NCBI RefSeq assembly: GCF_014197145.1
Contig: NZ_JACIEZ010000002.1
Location: forward strand, 248,001-312,000
From: Gellertiella hungarica
GTDB taxonomy: Bacteria > Pseudomonadota > Alphaproteobacteria > Rhizobiales > Rhizobiaceae
Length of the DNA: 64,000 bases
Reading direction: 5' to 3'
The notes under the pieces are model-generated. The model was not told the origin of the DNA and ran no database searches. It saw only the letters and a list, made by a program, of their open reading frames with translations. This document shows positions 17,369-26,733 of the stretch, in pieces (the first letter of the stretch is position 1; each line of letters opens with the position of its first letter). The position numbers and the translations under genes were made by a program.

Positions 17369-19309
17369 ATGAAGTCTGACAACAGTTTGAAGCAATGGCC
17401 GCGGATGCTCGCGGGGACGCTTCGGAGGCATTTTCCCGTGACATTCCTGAAGATTTCCGCCCGGCTTTACGGCCTCATCGGCTTCTCCCTGCTCGCCATG
17501 GGAGCAGCGCTCGTCTTTGCTTTCTACGAAAGCCATGCCCAGATCCTCGCGGAGCGCGAGGCGGTTCTCAAGGCCGTGGATGACAGCGCGCTTTCCGTCC
17601 TCTCCTTCTATGAAGAACAGGAGCGCAGCGGCGCGATAAGCCGCGACACCGCACAGAAGGAGGCTCTGGCCCAGCTCTCCCGCCTGCGTTATGGCGAGAA
17701 CGGTTATGTCTGGGTCAACGACATGAACCGGGTGATGCTGATGCATCCCTTCAAGCCGGAGCTGAACGGCAAGGATCTTTCCGACATGAAGGACCCGGAC
17801 GGGCTGGCAATCTTCGTCGAGTTTGTGAAGGTCGCCCGCCAGGGCGGCGGCTATCTGGAATATGCCTGGCCGAAGCCGGGCGTCGAAACCCCCGTCGCCA
17901 AGCTGTCCTACGTCACGGCCTTCCAGCCCTGGGGCTGGGTGATCGGCAACGGCGTCTACATCGACGATCTGGAAGCCCGCTTCTGGAGCGGCAACCGGCA
18001 GGTGCTGGCCATCGCCGGTGCTGCGGCACTGCTCCTCACGCTGGGCGCGGTCTCGATCATCCGCAGCGTCACCGGCCCGCTTCGCCGCCTGGGCTCCGTC
18101 ATGCACGAGATCGCGGAAGAAAACTTCTCTGCGGATGTGACCGAGGTCAGCCGCCGCGACGAGATCGGCGACATGGCCCGCCAGCTCGTGTTGCTGCGGG
18201 ATTCCGTTAACGACCGGGTCCAGAAGCGGTTGCGGCAGGCCGAGGCACAGCGCCTCGAGATCGAGCGCCAGCAGCGTGCCGTGGACGAGGAGCGTCTGCA
18301 GCGCGCCGAAAGCCTGCAGGTGGTCATCGACCAGCTGGGCGCGGGCCTCGATCGCCTTTCGGTCTGCGACATCCGCGAAACGATCGATTCGCCGTTCGAG
18401 GGCGAGTTCGAGCGGCTGCGCGCCAATTTCAATGTCTCGATGGCCATGTTCCAGAAGGTGCTGGAGGAGGTGCTGCAGAAGACCCGCACCTTCGACGGCA
18501 ATTGCCGCGACCTCTCCCAGCAGGCGGATCAGCTGGCCGCCCGCACCGAGCAGCAGGCTGCGTCGCTGGAGGAAACGGCCGCCGCCGTCGAAGAGATCAA
18601 CGCCAATCTCCGCTCCGCCGCCGAGCGTACGGAAACCACCCGCCAGCACACCGCCGTCATGCGTCGGGAGGTGAAGGAGTCCGCCGATGTGGTGCGCCGT
18701 GCCGTCACAGCGATGGAGCGCATCGAGCAGGCCTCGGCCAAGATTTCGTCCATCACCGGAGTGATCGACGAGATCGCCTTCCAGACCAATCTGCTGGCCC
18801 TGAATGCCGGCATCGAGGCGGCGCGTGCGGGCGAGGCCGGCCGGGGTTTTGCCGTGGTGGCGCAGGAGGTGCGTGAACTTGCCCAGCGCTCCGCCATGGC
18901 GGCCCGCGAGATCAGCGACCTCATCCAGCAGTCGAATGTCGAGGTGCATGATGGCGTGGGCCTCGTGCGCGAGACGGGTTCGGCCCTCGAGAAGTTCGAG
19001 ATGAAGGTCGTCCAGATCGCGAGCGACGTGGAGGCGATCGCCGTGGCCAGCGCCGAACAGTCGACCGGACTGATGGAGGTCAGCCAGTCCATCAACCAGA
19101 TGGACCAGATCACCCAGAAGAATGCCGCGATGGTGGAGGAAACCACTGCCGCCACGCATGATCTTGCCGCGCAGGCGAAGCTGCTGGCGGAGCTCGTCAA
19201 CACCTTCAAGCTGAACCGACGCAACCGCCAGCGTGACCCCAACGCACCCGTCTATACGGACGAGATGCGCGAGCAGATCAGGCGCGGACAATTGCGGGTC
19301 GCTGCCTGA
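17369..19309 (+). CDS. Methyl-accepting chemotaxis protein, Cache sensor
   Basis: 646 residues. TM1 is near 29-51. A periplasmic single-Cache domain spans about 55-205 ([39 protein letters not shown] is the hallmark region, cited here only in part as [12 protein letters not shown]). TM2 is near 212-232, followed by HAMP and a second HAMP-like helical stretch to about 350. The methyl-accepting signalling domain has its tip [21 protein letters not shown] near 470. It should report a small ligand, often a carboxylate, to CheA/CheW. No che genes lie nearby, so it is an orphan receptor. A strong terminator follows it. Confidence 0.93.
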   Translation: MKSDNSLKQWPRMLAGTLRRHFPVTFLKISARLYGLIGFSLLAMGAALVFAFYESHAQILAEREAVLKAVDDSALSVLSFYEEQERSGAISRDTAQKEALAQLSRLRYGENGYVWVNDMNRVMLMHPFKPELNGKDLSDMKDPDGLAIFVEFVKVARQGGGYLEYAWPKPGVETPVAKLSYVTAFQPWGWVIGNGVYIDDLEARFWSGNRQVLAIAGAAALLLTLGAVSIIRSVTGPLRRLGSVMHEIAEENFSADVTEVSRRDEIGDMARQLVLLRDSVNDRVQKRLRQAEAQRLEIERQQRAVDEERLQRAESLQVVIDQLGAGLDRLSVCDIRETIDSPFEGEFERLRANFNVSMAMFQKVLEEVLQKTRTFDGNCRDLSQQADQLAARTEQQAASLEETAAAVEEINANLRSAAERTETTRQHTAVMRREVKESADVVRRAVTAMERIEQASAKISSITGVIDEIAFQTNLLALNAGIEAARAGEAGRGFAVVAQEVRELAQRSAMAAREISDLIQQSNVEVHDGVGLVRETGSALEKFEMKVVQIASDVEAIAVASAEQSTGLMEVSQSINQMDQITQKNAAMVEETTAATHDLAAQAKLLAELVNTFKLNRRNRQRDPNAPVYTDEMREQIRRGQLRVAA

Positions 19310-19319
19310 CAATACAGTG

Positions 19320-19345
19320 AAAAAGGCCGGGCGACCGGCCTTTTT
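19320..19345. terminator. Rho-independent terminator after the chemoreceptor gene
   Basis: Stem AAAAAGGCCGG / CCGGCCTTTTT with a GCGA tetraloop and T-run, starting 11 bases after the stop codon. Confidence 0.9.
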
Positions 19346-19422
19346 CATGGCCGTTGCCAGCTCTTGCGCCGCCTCCTGCGGAGTGCGAAGCAGGGATAGC
19401 GCCTGAAGCGGAGGGAGAACCG

Positions 19423-19866
19423 ATGGCAGAGAAGGGCAGTATAAGGAGCCGGCCATTGGGCGCGACGGCAACCGTCGGCCGGACGGGGTATCCCGCGATC
19501 CGCTCCAGAACCGGCGGCACCCTCCAGATTGCGACCGGCGCGTCGGAGCCGGGCTTCAACCCCATCGATCTTCTCTATGCCTCGCTATCCGCCTGCATGG
19601 CGATGAGCGCGCGGATCGCGGCAAACCGGCTCGGCGTGATGGCCAACATCCGCTCCATCGCGGTGGAGGTCGCGGGCGACAAGCATGAGCCGGAGCCAAG
19701 CCGCGTGGAGAAGCTCTCCCTGACGCTTCATGTGGAGGGCGATGTGGACGAGGAAATGAAAGCCCGCATTCTCTTAATCGCCGAGGAGATCTGCACCGTC
19801 AGCAATACGCTGAAGACGCCGCCCCGCATCGAGGCGGCGCTGGCGGCTCCCGGCGACACCGATTGA
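19423..19866 (+). CDS. OsmC family protein
   Basis: 147 residues from ATG 19423, which has GGAG upstream; the frame is open earlier but unconserved. OsmC fold: a mid-protein helix with the redox cysteine in the context LYASLSACMAMSARIAA and a second conserved cysteine near the C-terminus (EEICTVSNTL). OsmC/Ohr proteins are dimeric thiol peroxidases that reduce organic hydroperoxides; YhfA-like members have unknown roles. The LSACM context is YhfA/OsmC-like rather than Ohr. A second, different OsmC protein occurs at 58643-59053. Confidence 0.85.
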   Translation: MAEKGSIRSRPLGATATVGRTGYPAIRSRTGGTLQIATGASEPGFNPIDLLYASLSACMAMSARIAANRLGVMANIRSIAVEVAGDKHEPEPSRVEKLSLTLHVEGDVDEEMKARILLIAEEICTVSNTLKTPPRIEAALAAPGDTD

Positions 19867-19869
19867 GCC

Positions 19870-20688
19870 TCAGAGCGGTGCCTTGGGATGGGGCGTCTCG
19901 TCATAGGCACCCCAGGTCGCCTGGTCGAAATTGACGATGGATCCGGTCATCAGCCCCGATTCTGCGGAGGCGAGGAAGGCGATGGCGCGGGCAACCTCGC
20001 GCGGATCGACGAGCCGGCCGAAAGGCTGGGCGGCGGCGGCCTTCTCCAGCCAGTCGGCGGGCTTTCCGTCTTCCTCCCGCTGGATGCGGTCTTCCCCGTC
20101 CGAGGCCATCCAGCCGATGTTCAGGCTGTTCACGCGGATACGGTTGCGCAGGAGCGCAAAGGCAGTGTTGCGCGTGAGGGTATCCAGCGCGCCCTTGGTT
20201 GCGGAATAGGCCGACAGGAAAGGCTGGCCGCCCATGGAGGACATCGAGGAGATGTTGACGATCGCGCCTTCCGTCTTCTCCCGCCGCATCAGCTTGACGG
20301 TTTCCTGCATCAGGAAGAACGGCCCGCGCACATTGACGGCAAAGAGCATGTCGAAAAGCTCGGGAGAAGTGTCGATGATGGTGCCGCGGTTGGTGAGGGC
20401 CGCGACATTGACCAGAATGTCGACGCGCCCGAACGCCTTGTCGGCTTCGGCCACGACAGCGCGGCAATCCTCGACCTTGCCGAGGTCGGCGGTCACGAAA
20501 CGGGTCTTAACCCCGCGTGCCGCGAGTTTTGCCGCTTCCGCCTCGCCCTTGGCGGTGGAACGTCCGCAGATCACCAGCCCGGCAATGCCGCGTTCGGCGA
20601 AGAGATCGGCAGTCGCCGCCCCGAGCCCCTGCGTTCCACCGGTGACGATGGCAATCTTTCCCTCGAGCTGCTTCTGCATGCCGTTCAT
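19870..20688 (-). CDS. SDR family oxidoreductase
   Basis: 272 residues. Rossmann motif TGGTQGLG near residue 17, NVAALT at the NNAG position, catalytic Ser in ISSMSS and YSATK near 160-164, and a C-terminal GSIVNFDQATWGAYDETPHP tail. It is probably an NAD(P)H-dependent dehydrogenase for a sugar or hydroxy acid; the substrate is unknown. It is convergent with the OsmC gene (3-bp gap) and stands alone as a transcription unit. An ATG three codons downstream is an alternative start. Confidence 0.86.
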   Translation of the reverse strand: MNGMQKQLEGKIAIVTGGTQGLGAATADLFAERGIAGLVICGRSTAKGEAEAAKLAARGVKTRFVTADLGKVEDCRAVVAEADKAFGRVDILVNVAALTNRGTIIDTSPELFDMLFAVNVRGPFFLMQETVKLMRREKTEGAIVNISSMSSMGGQPFLSAYSATKGALDTLTRNTAFALLRNRIRVNSLNIGWMASDGEDRIQREEDGKPADWLEKAAAAQPFGRLVDPREVARAIAFLASAESGLMTGSIVNFDQATWGAYDETPHPKAPL

Positions 20689-20763
20689 CCTCTCCCTTGG
20701 TCTTTAGCGGGAGAATGGCCGAGCCACGGGGAAAGACAAGGCATGCGGACTTGCATTCCCAAC

Positions 20764-20793
20764 AAAAAAAAGGGCCGGACTTGCGCCCGGCCC
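20764..20793 (-). terminator. Terminator of the saccharopine-dehydrogenase-like gene
   Basis: Read on the minus strand, GGGCCGG / CCGGCCC forms a 7-bp stem with an 8-base loop followed by eight consecutive T residues, 24 bases past the gene's stop codon. Confidence 0.85.
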
Positions 20794-20816
20794 CCGGAGT
20801 GGTTCGCGACGAAGCC

Positions 20817-21920
20817 TCAGGCTGCGCGAACGTTTTCCACCTGCGGCGCGGCATAGTAGCGGCCGAAGCGGTTTTTCAGGAACATGTCGAGGTCGATCTC
20901 TTCCTGGTGAACGAAGCCCTCGGCCTTCAGCGTGCCGTCGGCAAGCATGTCGAGAACGGCGCAGATGCTGCCGGCCGTGGTGATCTGGATGGCGCTGTGC
21001 ATCATGCCGGCGATTTCCTCGCCGTAGACCTTGCGGGCATAGGTCTCCTGCACCAGGCGGCCGTCCTTCCAGCCGGTCACGGTGACGAAGATGATGACCA
21101 CGTCCTGAACGGTGGCGGGCAGGGCGTTTTCCAGGATGTCCTTCAGCACTTCGCGCCGGTTGCGCAGGCCGAGGTCGTTGAGAAGCGCCTTCATGATCGC
21201 GGCGTGGCCGGGATAGCGGATGGTGCGGTAGTTGAGGGTGCGAACCTTGCCCTTCAGCGTTTCGCAGAGCGTGCCGAGACCGCCGGAGGTGTTGAAGGCC
21301 TCGTATGTCACGCCGTCGATGGAGAACTCTTCGCGCTCTTCCATGGCCGGAACCTCGGTGATGACGCCGTTCACCACCGCTTCGCAGGGCTCGATATACT
21401 CGTTGATGACGCCGTCGGTGCTCCAGGTCAGGTTATAGTTCAGTGCATTCGACGGATAGACCGGCAGCGCGCCGACACGCATGCGGACCGTGTCGAGCTT
21501 GTCGAACTTCTTGCAGAGATCGTTCGCCACGATCGAGATGAAGCCCGGCGCAAGGCCGCACTGGGGAATGAAGGCGGTCTTTGCGCTGGCGGCAATGCGC
21601 TTCACTTCGCGGGTGGAGGCAACGTCTTCGGTGAGATCGAGGTAGTGCACGCCGGCAGCGGCAGCGGCTTCGGCGATGGTCACGGTCAGGTGGAACGGCA
21701 CGGCGCTCAGAACCGCAAACGAGCCCTTCAGCACTTCGGCGAGCTTGCTCGGCGCGCGGATGTCCAGCTCCAGCGTGGAAACGGCCGGGTGCTTCTCGAT
21801 GGCGGAAAGGTTGGCAGCCGAGGCGTCGGTCACGACCACCTGGTAGTCCCCGCTGTGGGAAAGAAGGCGGGCAATGGTTGCGCCGATCTTGCCGGCGCCG
21901 ACGACGACGATCTTTTTCAT
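20817..21920 (-). CDS. Saccharopine dehydrogenase family protein
   Basis: 367 residues from ATG 21920 with GGAGA upstream. It has an N-terminal Rossmann domain (VVVGAGKIGATIARLL), a catalytic-domain segment CGLAPGFISIVANDL, and the family's C-terminal Rossmann-closing helix. Relatives include saccharopine dehydrogenase and lysine 6-dehydrogenase, so a role in lysine degradation is plausible. Carboxynorspermidine dehydrogenase is an alternative. A divergent Lrp/AsnC regulator with shared upstream repeats supports amino-acid-responsive control. The exact reaction is not determined. Confidence 0.82.
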   Translation of the reverse strand: MKKIVVVGAGKIGATIARLLSHSGDYQVVVTDASAANLSAIEKHPAVSTLELDIRAPSKLAEVLKGSFAVLSAVPFHLTVTIAEAAAAAGVHYLDLTEDVASTREVKRIAASAKTAFIPQCGLAPGFISIVANDLCKKFDKLDTVRMRVGALPVYPSNALNYNLTWSTDGVINEYIEPCEAVVNGVITEVPAMEEREEFSIDGVTYEAFNTSGGLGTLCETLKGKVRTLNYRTIRYPGHAAIMKALLNDLGLRNRREVLKDILENALPATVQDVVIIFVTVTGWKDGRLVQETYARKVYGEEIAGMMHSAIQITTAGSICAVLDMLADGTLKAEGFVHQEEIDLDMFLKNRFGRYYAAPQVENVRAA

Positions 21921-21980
21921 GGGTGTCTCCACTGAATCTCTCATATGTCAAGTGTCGGACGAAGCGAAGTTGAAATGAAG

Positions 21981-22020
21981 CGTCAAATCCATCAGAATGG
22001 AGGCTAATATTCGTCAAATC
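21981..22020. promoter_or_regulatory. CGTCAAATC direct repeats in the Lrp/saccharopine-dehydrogenase promoter region
   Basis: CGTCAAATC occurs at 21981-21989 and again at 22012-22020, 31 bp apart, about three helical turns, so both face the same side of the helix. They lie in the 111-bp divergent promoter region beside an Lrp-type gene. Lrp proteins bind phased sites cooperatively, so auto- and cross-regulation is likely, though inferred. Confidence 0.5.
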
Positions 22021-22031
22021 GGAGCGTCAGT

Positions 22032-22472
22032 ATGAGCAGAGTGACGATAACCGACAAGGACCGGGAACTAATCGCCCTCCTGTCGGAGAATGCCCGCGAG
22101 CACACCGCCTCGATTGCCCGCAAGCTGGGCCTGTCGCGGACCACGGTTCAGGCCAAGATCGACCGGCTCGAGCAGGGCGGGGTGATCAAGGGATACGGGC
22201 TCCGGCTCTCCGACGATTACGAGAAGGGGCTGGTGAAGGCGCATATCCTCGTGACCATCGCCCCGAAGACACTGCCCAGAATCACCGCCGAGCTCTCCGA
22301 CCTCAAGGAGGTGCGCGCCCTGCATTCGGTGAGCGGCAATTTCGACCTGATCGTCGTGGTGGCGGCGGATTCGATTTCCGAGCTCGACCGGGTGATCGAC
22401 TTCATCGGCGAGATCAAGGGCGTGGAGCGCACGCTGTCCTCGGTCATCTTGTCGACCCGTATCGAGCGCTGA
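22032..22472 (+). CDS. Lrp/AsnC family transcriptional regulator
   Basis: 146 residues. N-terminal HTH (about 8-55: DRELIALLSENAREHTASIARKLG...SRTTVQAKIDRLE) and a C-terminal RAM ligand-binding domain (VRALHSVSGNFDLIVVV near 95). It is divergent from the saccharopine-dehydrogenase-like gene, so it probably regulates that gene in response to an amino acid such as lysine. Full length for the family. Confidence 0.9.
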   Translation: MSRVTITDKDRELIALLSENAREHTASIARKLGLSRTTVQAKIDRLEQGGVIKGYGLRLSDDYEKGLVKAHILVTIAPKTLPRITAELSDLKEVRALHSVSGNFDLIVVVAADSISELDRVIDFIGEIKGVERTLSSVILSTRIER

Positions 22473-22478
22473 ATGGCA

Positions 22479-22507
22479 GGAAGGCCGGGTTGTCGGCCCG
22501 GCCTTCC
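22479..22507. terminator. Bidirectional hairpin between lrp-like gene and secDF
   Basis: Perfect 11-bp stem GGAAGGCCGGG / CCCGGCCTTCC with a 7-base loop in the 50-bp gap between convergent genes. There is no long T-run, so efficiency is uncertain. Confidence 0.7.
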
Positions 22508-22522
22508 CGTGTGCGGTTGGTA

Positions 22523-25054
22523 TCAGGCGAGCGCCCCGCCTTCGCCGGCCGTCCCTTCTGCCTCATCTTCCGGCTTGCGCTTGGAGCGCCGCCAGTCGCC
22601 GAGGAAGAGCAGGATGGGGGCGGCGATGAAGACCGAGGAGATGGCCGCGACGAGGATGCCGAACACCATCGGGATGGCGAAGCTCGCGACGGCGCTGCCG
22701 CCCCAGATCGCCATGGGCAACATGGCAAGGAAGGCGGTCGCGGAAGTATAGATGCTGCGCGCCAGCGTCTCGTTGATCGAGATGTCGATGATGTCGCGCA
22801 GGGGCTTCGACTTGTAGAGCCGCATGTTCTCCCGCATGCGGTCGTAGACCACCACCTTGTCGTTCACCGAGTAGCCGACGAGCGTCAGCAGGGCGGCGAT
22901 GGCGGTGAGGTTGAAGTCCAGCCCCGTGAGCGCGAAGAAGCCGAGGGACTTGGTCACGTCGAGGATCAGCGTCGCGATGGCGCCGACCGCGAAGGGCCAT
23001 TCGAAGCGCGCCCAGATATAGACGAGCATCGCCAGCGAGGCGAGGATGACCGACAGGATGCCGGCGGTTGCGAGCTCACCGCTGACCTTCGGGCCGACCA
23101 CTTCGGTCGAGGCGATGGTTGCGCCCTTCTCGGTTTCGAGGATTGCGGTTTTCAGCGTGTTGAGTGCCGCCGTCTGGGCTTCCTCGCCGCCCGGCTGCCG
23201 CTCGGCGCGAACCAGCACCTGGCTGTTGTCGCCGACGCCCTGAAGCGTGATTTCCCCGAGCTTCAGGCCCTCCAGCCGCGCGCGCAGCCCCGCGAGATCG
23301 GCGGGCTTCTGCGTCTTCACCTCGATCTGGATGCCGCCCTTGAAGTCCACGCCATAGTTGAGGCCGGGCTTGAAGAACAGGATGACGGAGGCGATGGACA
23401 GAAACGCCGACAGGGCGAGACCGATGAAACGCGCGTTCATGAACCGGATCTTCGTTCCGTCGGGAATGAGCCGCACGGGGAAGAGCGGCTTGATCTCGAT
23501 GGTCTTCAGCTTGCGGCGACGGGCAATGGCGACCATCAGCACCCGCACGATCGACACCGCCGTGAACATCGAGATCAGGATGCCGATGCCCATGGTGACG
23601 GCAAAGCCACGGACCGGACCGCTGCCGAAATAGAAGAGCAGCGTGGTGGCGATCAGCGCGGTCATGTTGCTGTCGACGATGGTGGCATAGGCGCGGCTGA
23701 AGCCGGCATCGATGGCGGCAAAGGCCGTCTTGCCCTTGGCGGTTTCCTCGCGGATGCGCTCGTTGATCAGGACGTTGGCGTCGACGGCGAGACCGATGCC
23801 GAGGACGATGCCGGCGATGCCGGGGAGGGTCAGCGTCGCGCCCACCAGCGTCAGTCCCGCAAAGGTGAGGATGACGTTGAGCCCGAGCGCCAGATTGGCA
23901 AGGATGCCCCACGGCCCGTAGAGCAGCAAGATGAAGCCGACGACGAGTGCAAAGCCGATGAGGCCCGTCTCGATGCCGCGGGCAATCGCATCCGCGCCGA
24001 GATCGGCCCCGACCGTCCGTTCCTCGATCACGGTGAGCTTGGCCGGCAGCGCACCGGCCCGCAGCATGGCCGAGAGGGTGGTTGCGCTTTCCGCAGTGAA
24101 GCTGCCGGAGATCTGGCCGGAACCGCCGGTGATCGGTTCCCGGATGACCGGTGCGCTCAGCACCTTTCCGTCGAGCACGATGGCGAAGGGGCGCCCGACA
24201 TTCTGGCGGGTGATGTCGGCAAAGCGGGTTGCGCCCGCATTGTCGAAGCGGAAGGAAACGACGGGTTCGTTGGTTTGCGGCTCGAAGGCCACCCGGGCGT
24301 CGGCGAGCCTGTCTCCCGACAGCTCGACGCGGTCCAGCACGGGGTAGGTTCGGCCTTCCTCATCCTTCATCATGGTCACGCCGGCACGGGCCACACCGTC
24401 GTCCGACAGCATGTGGAAGGTGAGCTTGGCGGTCGATCCGAGCAGCTGCCGAAGCCGCGACGGGTCCTGAGCGCCGGGAAGCTGGACAAGGATGCGGTTG
24501 GCGCCGATGCGCTGGATGGTCGGTTCGGCGACGCCCACCTGGTCGACGCGCTGGCGGATCACCTCGAGGCTTTGCTCCACCGCATGGTCGAGCGCCTGCG
24601 CCTTGCCCGCCTCGGAAATCGAAAGGCGGATCATGCCATCGGCCCTTTCCACGTCGAGATCCGGCTGGCCGGCGGAAAGGCCTGACGCCACCGGCGAGGC
24701 AAGCGTTCGCAGCGCCTCGCGCGCCGCATTGCCATCGTCTCCGGGCTGAAGCCGGACTTCCACGGTCTGGCCCGACTGGACGATGGAGGCGGTGCCGATG
24801 TCCTTGTCGCGCAGGAGGCGCCGGGCATCGCGCAGGATGCCCTGCAGCCTTTCCTTCATCAGGTCGGTTTCGTCCACCTCGAGAACGAGATGGGCGCCTC
24901 CCCGCAGGTCGAGCCCGAGGGAAACCTGGTTGTGCGGAAGGAAGGAGGGCCACCCGGCCAGCACGCGTGCCGGAAGGACGTTGGGTAGGGCAGTGAGTAT
25001 GCCAAGGAGGATGATGACCACATAGGTGGTCACCAGCCAGCGGGAGGTGCGCAT
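22523..25054 (-). CDS. secDF: Protein translocase subunit SecDF (fused)
   Basis: 843 residues. The SecD half (about 1-500) has TM1, LGLDLRGGAHLVLEVD, periplasmic P1 domains and the export-membrane core with GIGLAVDANVLINERIREE. The SecF half (about 530-830) has its own N-terminal TM, LNYGVDFKGGIQIEV, and GYSVNDKVVVYDRMREN. It uses proton motive force to assist Sec-dependent export. Fusion of SecD and SecF is common in alphaproteobacteria. YajC is not adjacent here; instead a possible small exported protein lies upstream. Confidence 0.95.
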   Translation of the reverse strand: MRTSRWLVTTYVVIILLGILTALPNVLPARVLAGWPSFLPHNQVSLGLDLRGGAHLVLEVDETDLMKERLQGILRDARRLLRDKDIGTASIVQSGQTVEVRLQPGDDGNAAREALRTLASPVASGLSAGQPDLDVERADGMIRLSISEAGKAQALDHAVEQSLEVIRQRVDQVGVAEPTIQRIGANRILVQLPGAQDPSRLRQLLGSTAKLTFHMLSDDGVARAGVTMMKDEEGRTYPVLDRVELSGDRLADARVAFEPQTNEPVVSFRFDNAGATRFADITRQNVGRPFAIVLDGKVLSAPVIREPITGGSGQISGSFTAESATTLSAMLRAGALPAKLTVIEERTVGADLGADAIARGIETGLIGFALVVGFILLLYGPWGILANLALGLNVILTFAGLTLVGATLTLPGIAGIVLGIGLAVDANVLINERIREETAKGKTAFAAIDAGFSRAYATIVDSNMTALIATTLLFYFGSGPVRGFAVTMGIGILISMFTAVSIVRVLMVAIARRRKLKTIEIKPLFPVRLIPDGTKIRFMNARFIGLALSAFLSIASVILFFKPGLNYGVDFKGGIQIEVKTQKPADLAGLRARLEGLKLGEITLQGVGDNSQVLVRAERQPGGEEAQTAALNTLKTAILETEKGATIASTEVVGPKVSGELATAGILSVILASLAMLVYIWARFEWPFAVGAIATLILDVTKSLGFFALTGLDFNLTAIAALLTLVGYSVNDKVVVYDRMRENMRLYKSKPLRDIIDISINETLARSIYTSATAFLAMLPMAIWGGSAVASFAIPMVFGILVAAISSVFIAAPILLFLGDWRRSKRKPEDEAEGTAGEGGALA

Positions 25055-25114
25055 GTCTAGAATCCTGTCTTGTGGCCGCGCGGGAAGGCGCCGGCCAGTG
25101 CCGTTTCGTGGGGG

Positions 25115-25546
25115 TCAGGAAAAGGCAGACAGGAACGGTGGCGCCCGGGCCCGATTGGCCCGCGAAAGGCTGAAGCCGCAGTGCGAGATCCGGGGAAGGG
25201 CGATCGGGCCAATGCGCCCGGGCACCCCGAGAAGAGCCGCCTGCACCAGGATGGCCAGCGGTCCGTCGCTGCCTGCAGACCATTTCGGCAGTTCCGGGCG
25301 CTGCGACTGCGCCTTGCGCAGCGGTTCCTGGGCATTCGGAAGAAGATCGGCAGGACGCCGCGACTGGCCGGAGAGGCCACCGCCTTCGGTGCTGTCCTCG
25401 AGGACGGCGATGCGAAATTCCGCTGCCGCCCGCGGCATCAGCCCCGCAAGCAGAAGCGCGACCATGCACAGAAGCGCGGCGGCAAGGCGCGCCACGTCCT
25501 TTCTGCCGGCAATTGCCGGAACCTGCATGGTCGGTCGATCGATCAC
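25115..25546 (-). CDS. Hypothetical small exported protein
   Basis: 143 residues, in the same orientation as and just upstream of secDF. The only visible feature is a likely N-terminal signal or anchor (RLAAALLCMVALLLAGLMPRAAA, about residues 20-42) followed by a low-complexity Arg/Pro/Ser tail. No family is recognised. It occupies a 538-bp interval that otherwise has nothing obvious. An ATG at codon 7 is an alternative start. The composition is only moderately gene-like, so it could be spurious. Confidence 0.35.
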   Translation of the reverse strand: MIDRPTMQVPAIAGRKDVARLAAALLCMVALLLAGLMPRAAAEFRIAVLEDSTEGGGLSGQSRRPADLLPNAQEPLRKAQSQRPELPKWSAGSDGPLAILVQAALLGVPGRIGPIALPRISHCGFSLSRANRARAPPFLSAFS

Positions 25547-25592
25547 GGATCCTCCTTGTCCCGGACTAGATAGCGCGCCGGGACGCCCATGG

Positions 25593-26657
25593 CTAGCGCA
25601 TGAAGCCTGTCACCTTCATGGCCTTCTCCAGCATGCGGCCGAGCGACCCTGATGGCAGTGCCGGGTCTGTCTCTTCCGTGGAGGCGGATCTGTAAGGGCG
25701 CTCGCCCGCCCGCTCGTAGGCGGGAAGGTCGCGCTCCTCGATAAGGCCCCAGAACAGGGCCATCCGGGCCACCGCCGAGAGATCGCAATCCAGGAAGAAC
25801 TGCCCGGCGACCCCCAGGGGCGCGCTTGCGCCCGCGGCAAGCGGCAAACCGTGTCCCAGGGCATCGAGGGTCACGGATTCCAGCAGGGGGCCGTTCTTGC
25901 CTGCTCCCTTGAAGAGGGTTCGGCGCGCGCCCCTGATGCGGGATGTCTCGCCGCCGGCGGAAAGACCCATCGCCCCGCGCCACTGCGACAGCACCATCTC
26001 GGCATTGACGGCCCGAACGGTCCGGTCGGCCCCGCCCTGCCAGACGGTGATGCGCGGCCAGCGGTGGCGGTTTGCCGGAGCTGCCGGCATCGCGTCGGCA
26101 AGCACCTGCGGTCTTGGCAGGTTGCGGCCCCGCATCAGCTGGAGCGCATCGCCCATCGTGCGGGTCACCCCATAGGGCAGGCCGGCGACGATGCCGCCGC
26201 CACAGAACAGGTCCGGATGGGTTGCCAGCATGGCATGGGCCATCGCCGCGCCGGCGGAAAGACCCATGATGAAGACGCGCTGTCCGTCGAGGCCCTGGCA
26301 TTCCACCACATGCAGGATCATCTGCCGGATGGAGTCCACCTCGCCGCCGGCGGCGGCAAAATCTTCCGGCTGGAACCAGTTGAAGCAGCGTCCGCCATTG
26401 TTCCGCCTCTGCTGCTCCGGGTAGAGCACCGCAAATCCGTGCCGGTCGGCGAGGCGGTTCCATCCGGTTCCCCGGGCAAAGTCCTCCGCCGTCTGGCCGC
26501 AGCCATGCAGCGCCACGACGAGCGGGGCGCCGGAGGGAAGATCGGATGGAAGATAAAGCCAGGCCTTCAGCTGGCCTGGATTGGTACCGAACCGCGGTAT
26601 TTCCCGAAGGCTGCCTTCGGTCTCGGTGGTTTCGCTCTTTGCTCTGGGCAAGGTCAT
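25593..26657 (-). CDS. PHB depolymerase-family esterase
   Basis: 354 residues, alpha/beta-hydrolase fold of the esterase PHB/LpqC family. The N-terminal core has PLVVALHGCGQTAEDFA (oxyanion region) near residue 50. The nucleophile elbow is GLSAGAAMAH near 130, with an acidic residue and a His (DALGHGLPLA) toward the C-terminus. There is no signal peptide, so it is probably cytoplasmic. Members cleave short polyhydroxybutyrate oligomers or aryl esters such as feruloyl esters. It is transcribed alone. Confidence 0.82.
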   Translation of the reverse strand: MTLPRAKSETTETEGSLREIPRFGTNPGQLKAWLYLPSDLPSGAPLVVALHGCGQTAEDFARGTGWNRLADRHGFAVLYPEQQRRNNGGRCFNWFQPEDFAAAGGEVDSIRQMILHVVECQGLDGQRVFIMGLSAGAAMAHAMLATHPDLFCGGGIVAGLPYGVTRTMGDALQLMRGRNLPRPQVLADAMPAAPANRHRWPRITVWQGGADRTVRAVNAEMVLSQWRGAMGLSAGGETSRIRGARRTLFKGAGKNGPLLESVTLDALGHGLPLAAGASAPLGVAGQFFLDCDLSAVARMALFWGLIEERDLPAYERAGERPYRSASTEETDPALPSGSLGRMLEKAMKVTGFMR

Positions 26658-26733
26658 GCTCCTGAGGGCCTGTTGGTCCTCCCGGCATCATAGGTAGGGC
26701 GCAGGGCCCCACCGCACAAACAAAATATTCGTG

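Noticed and set aside
22490-24685. 731-codon plus-strand frame opposite secDF
   Set aside because: Low-complexity Asp/Gly/His-rich antisense translation; secDF motifs are intact on the other strand.
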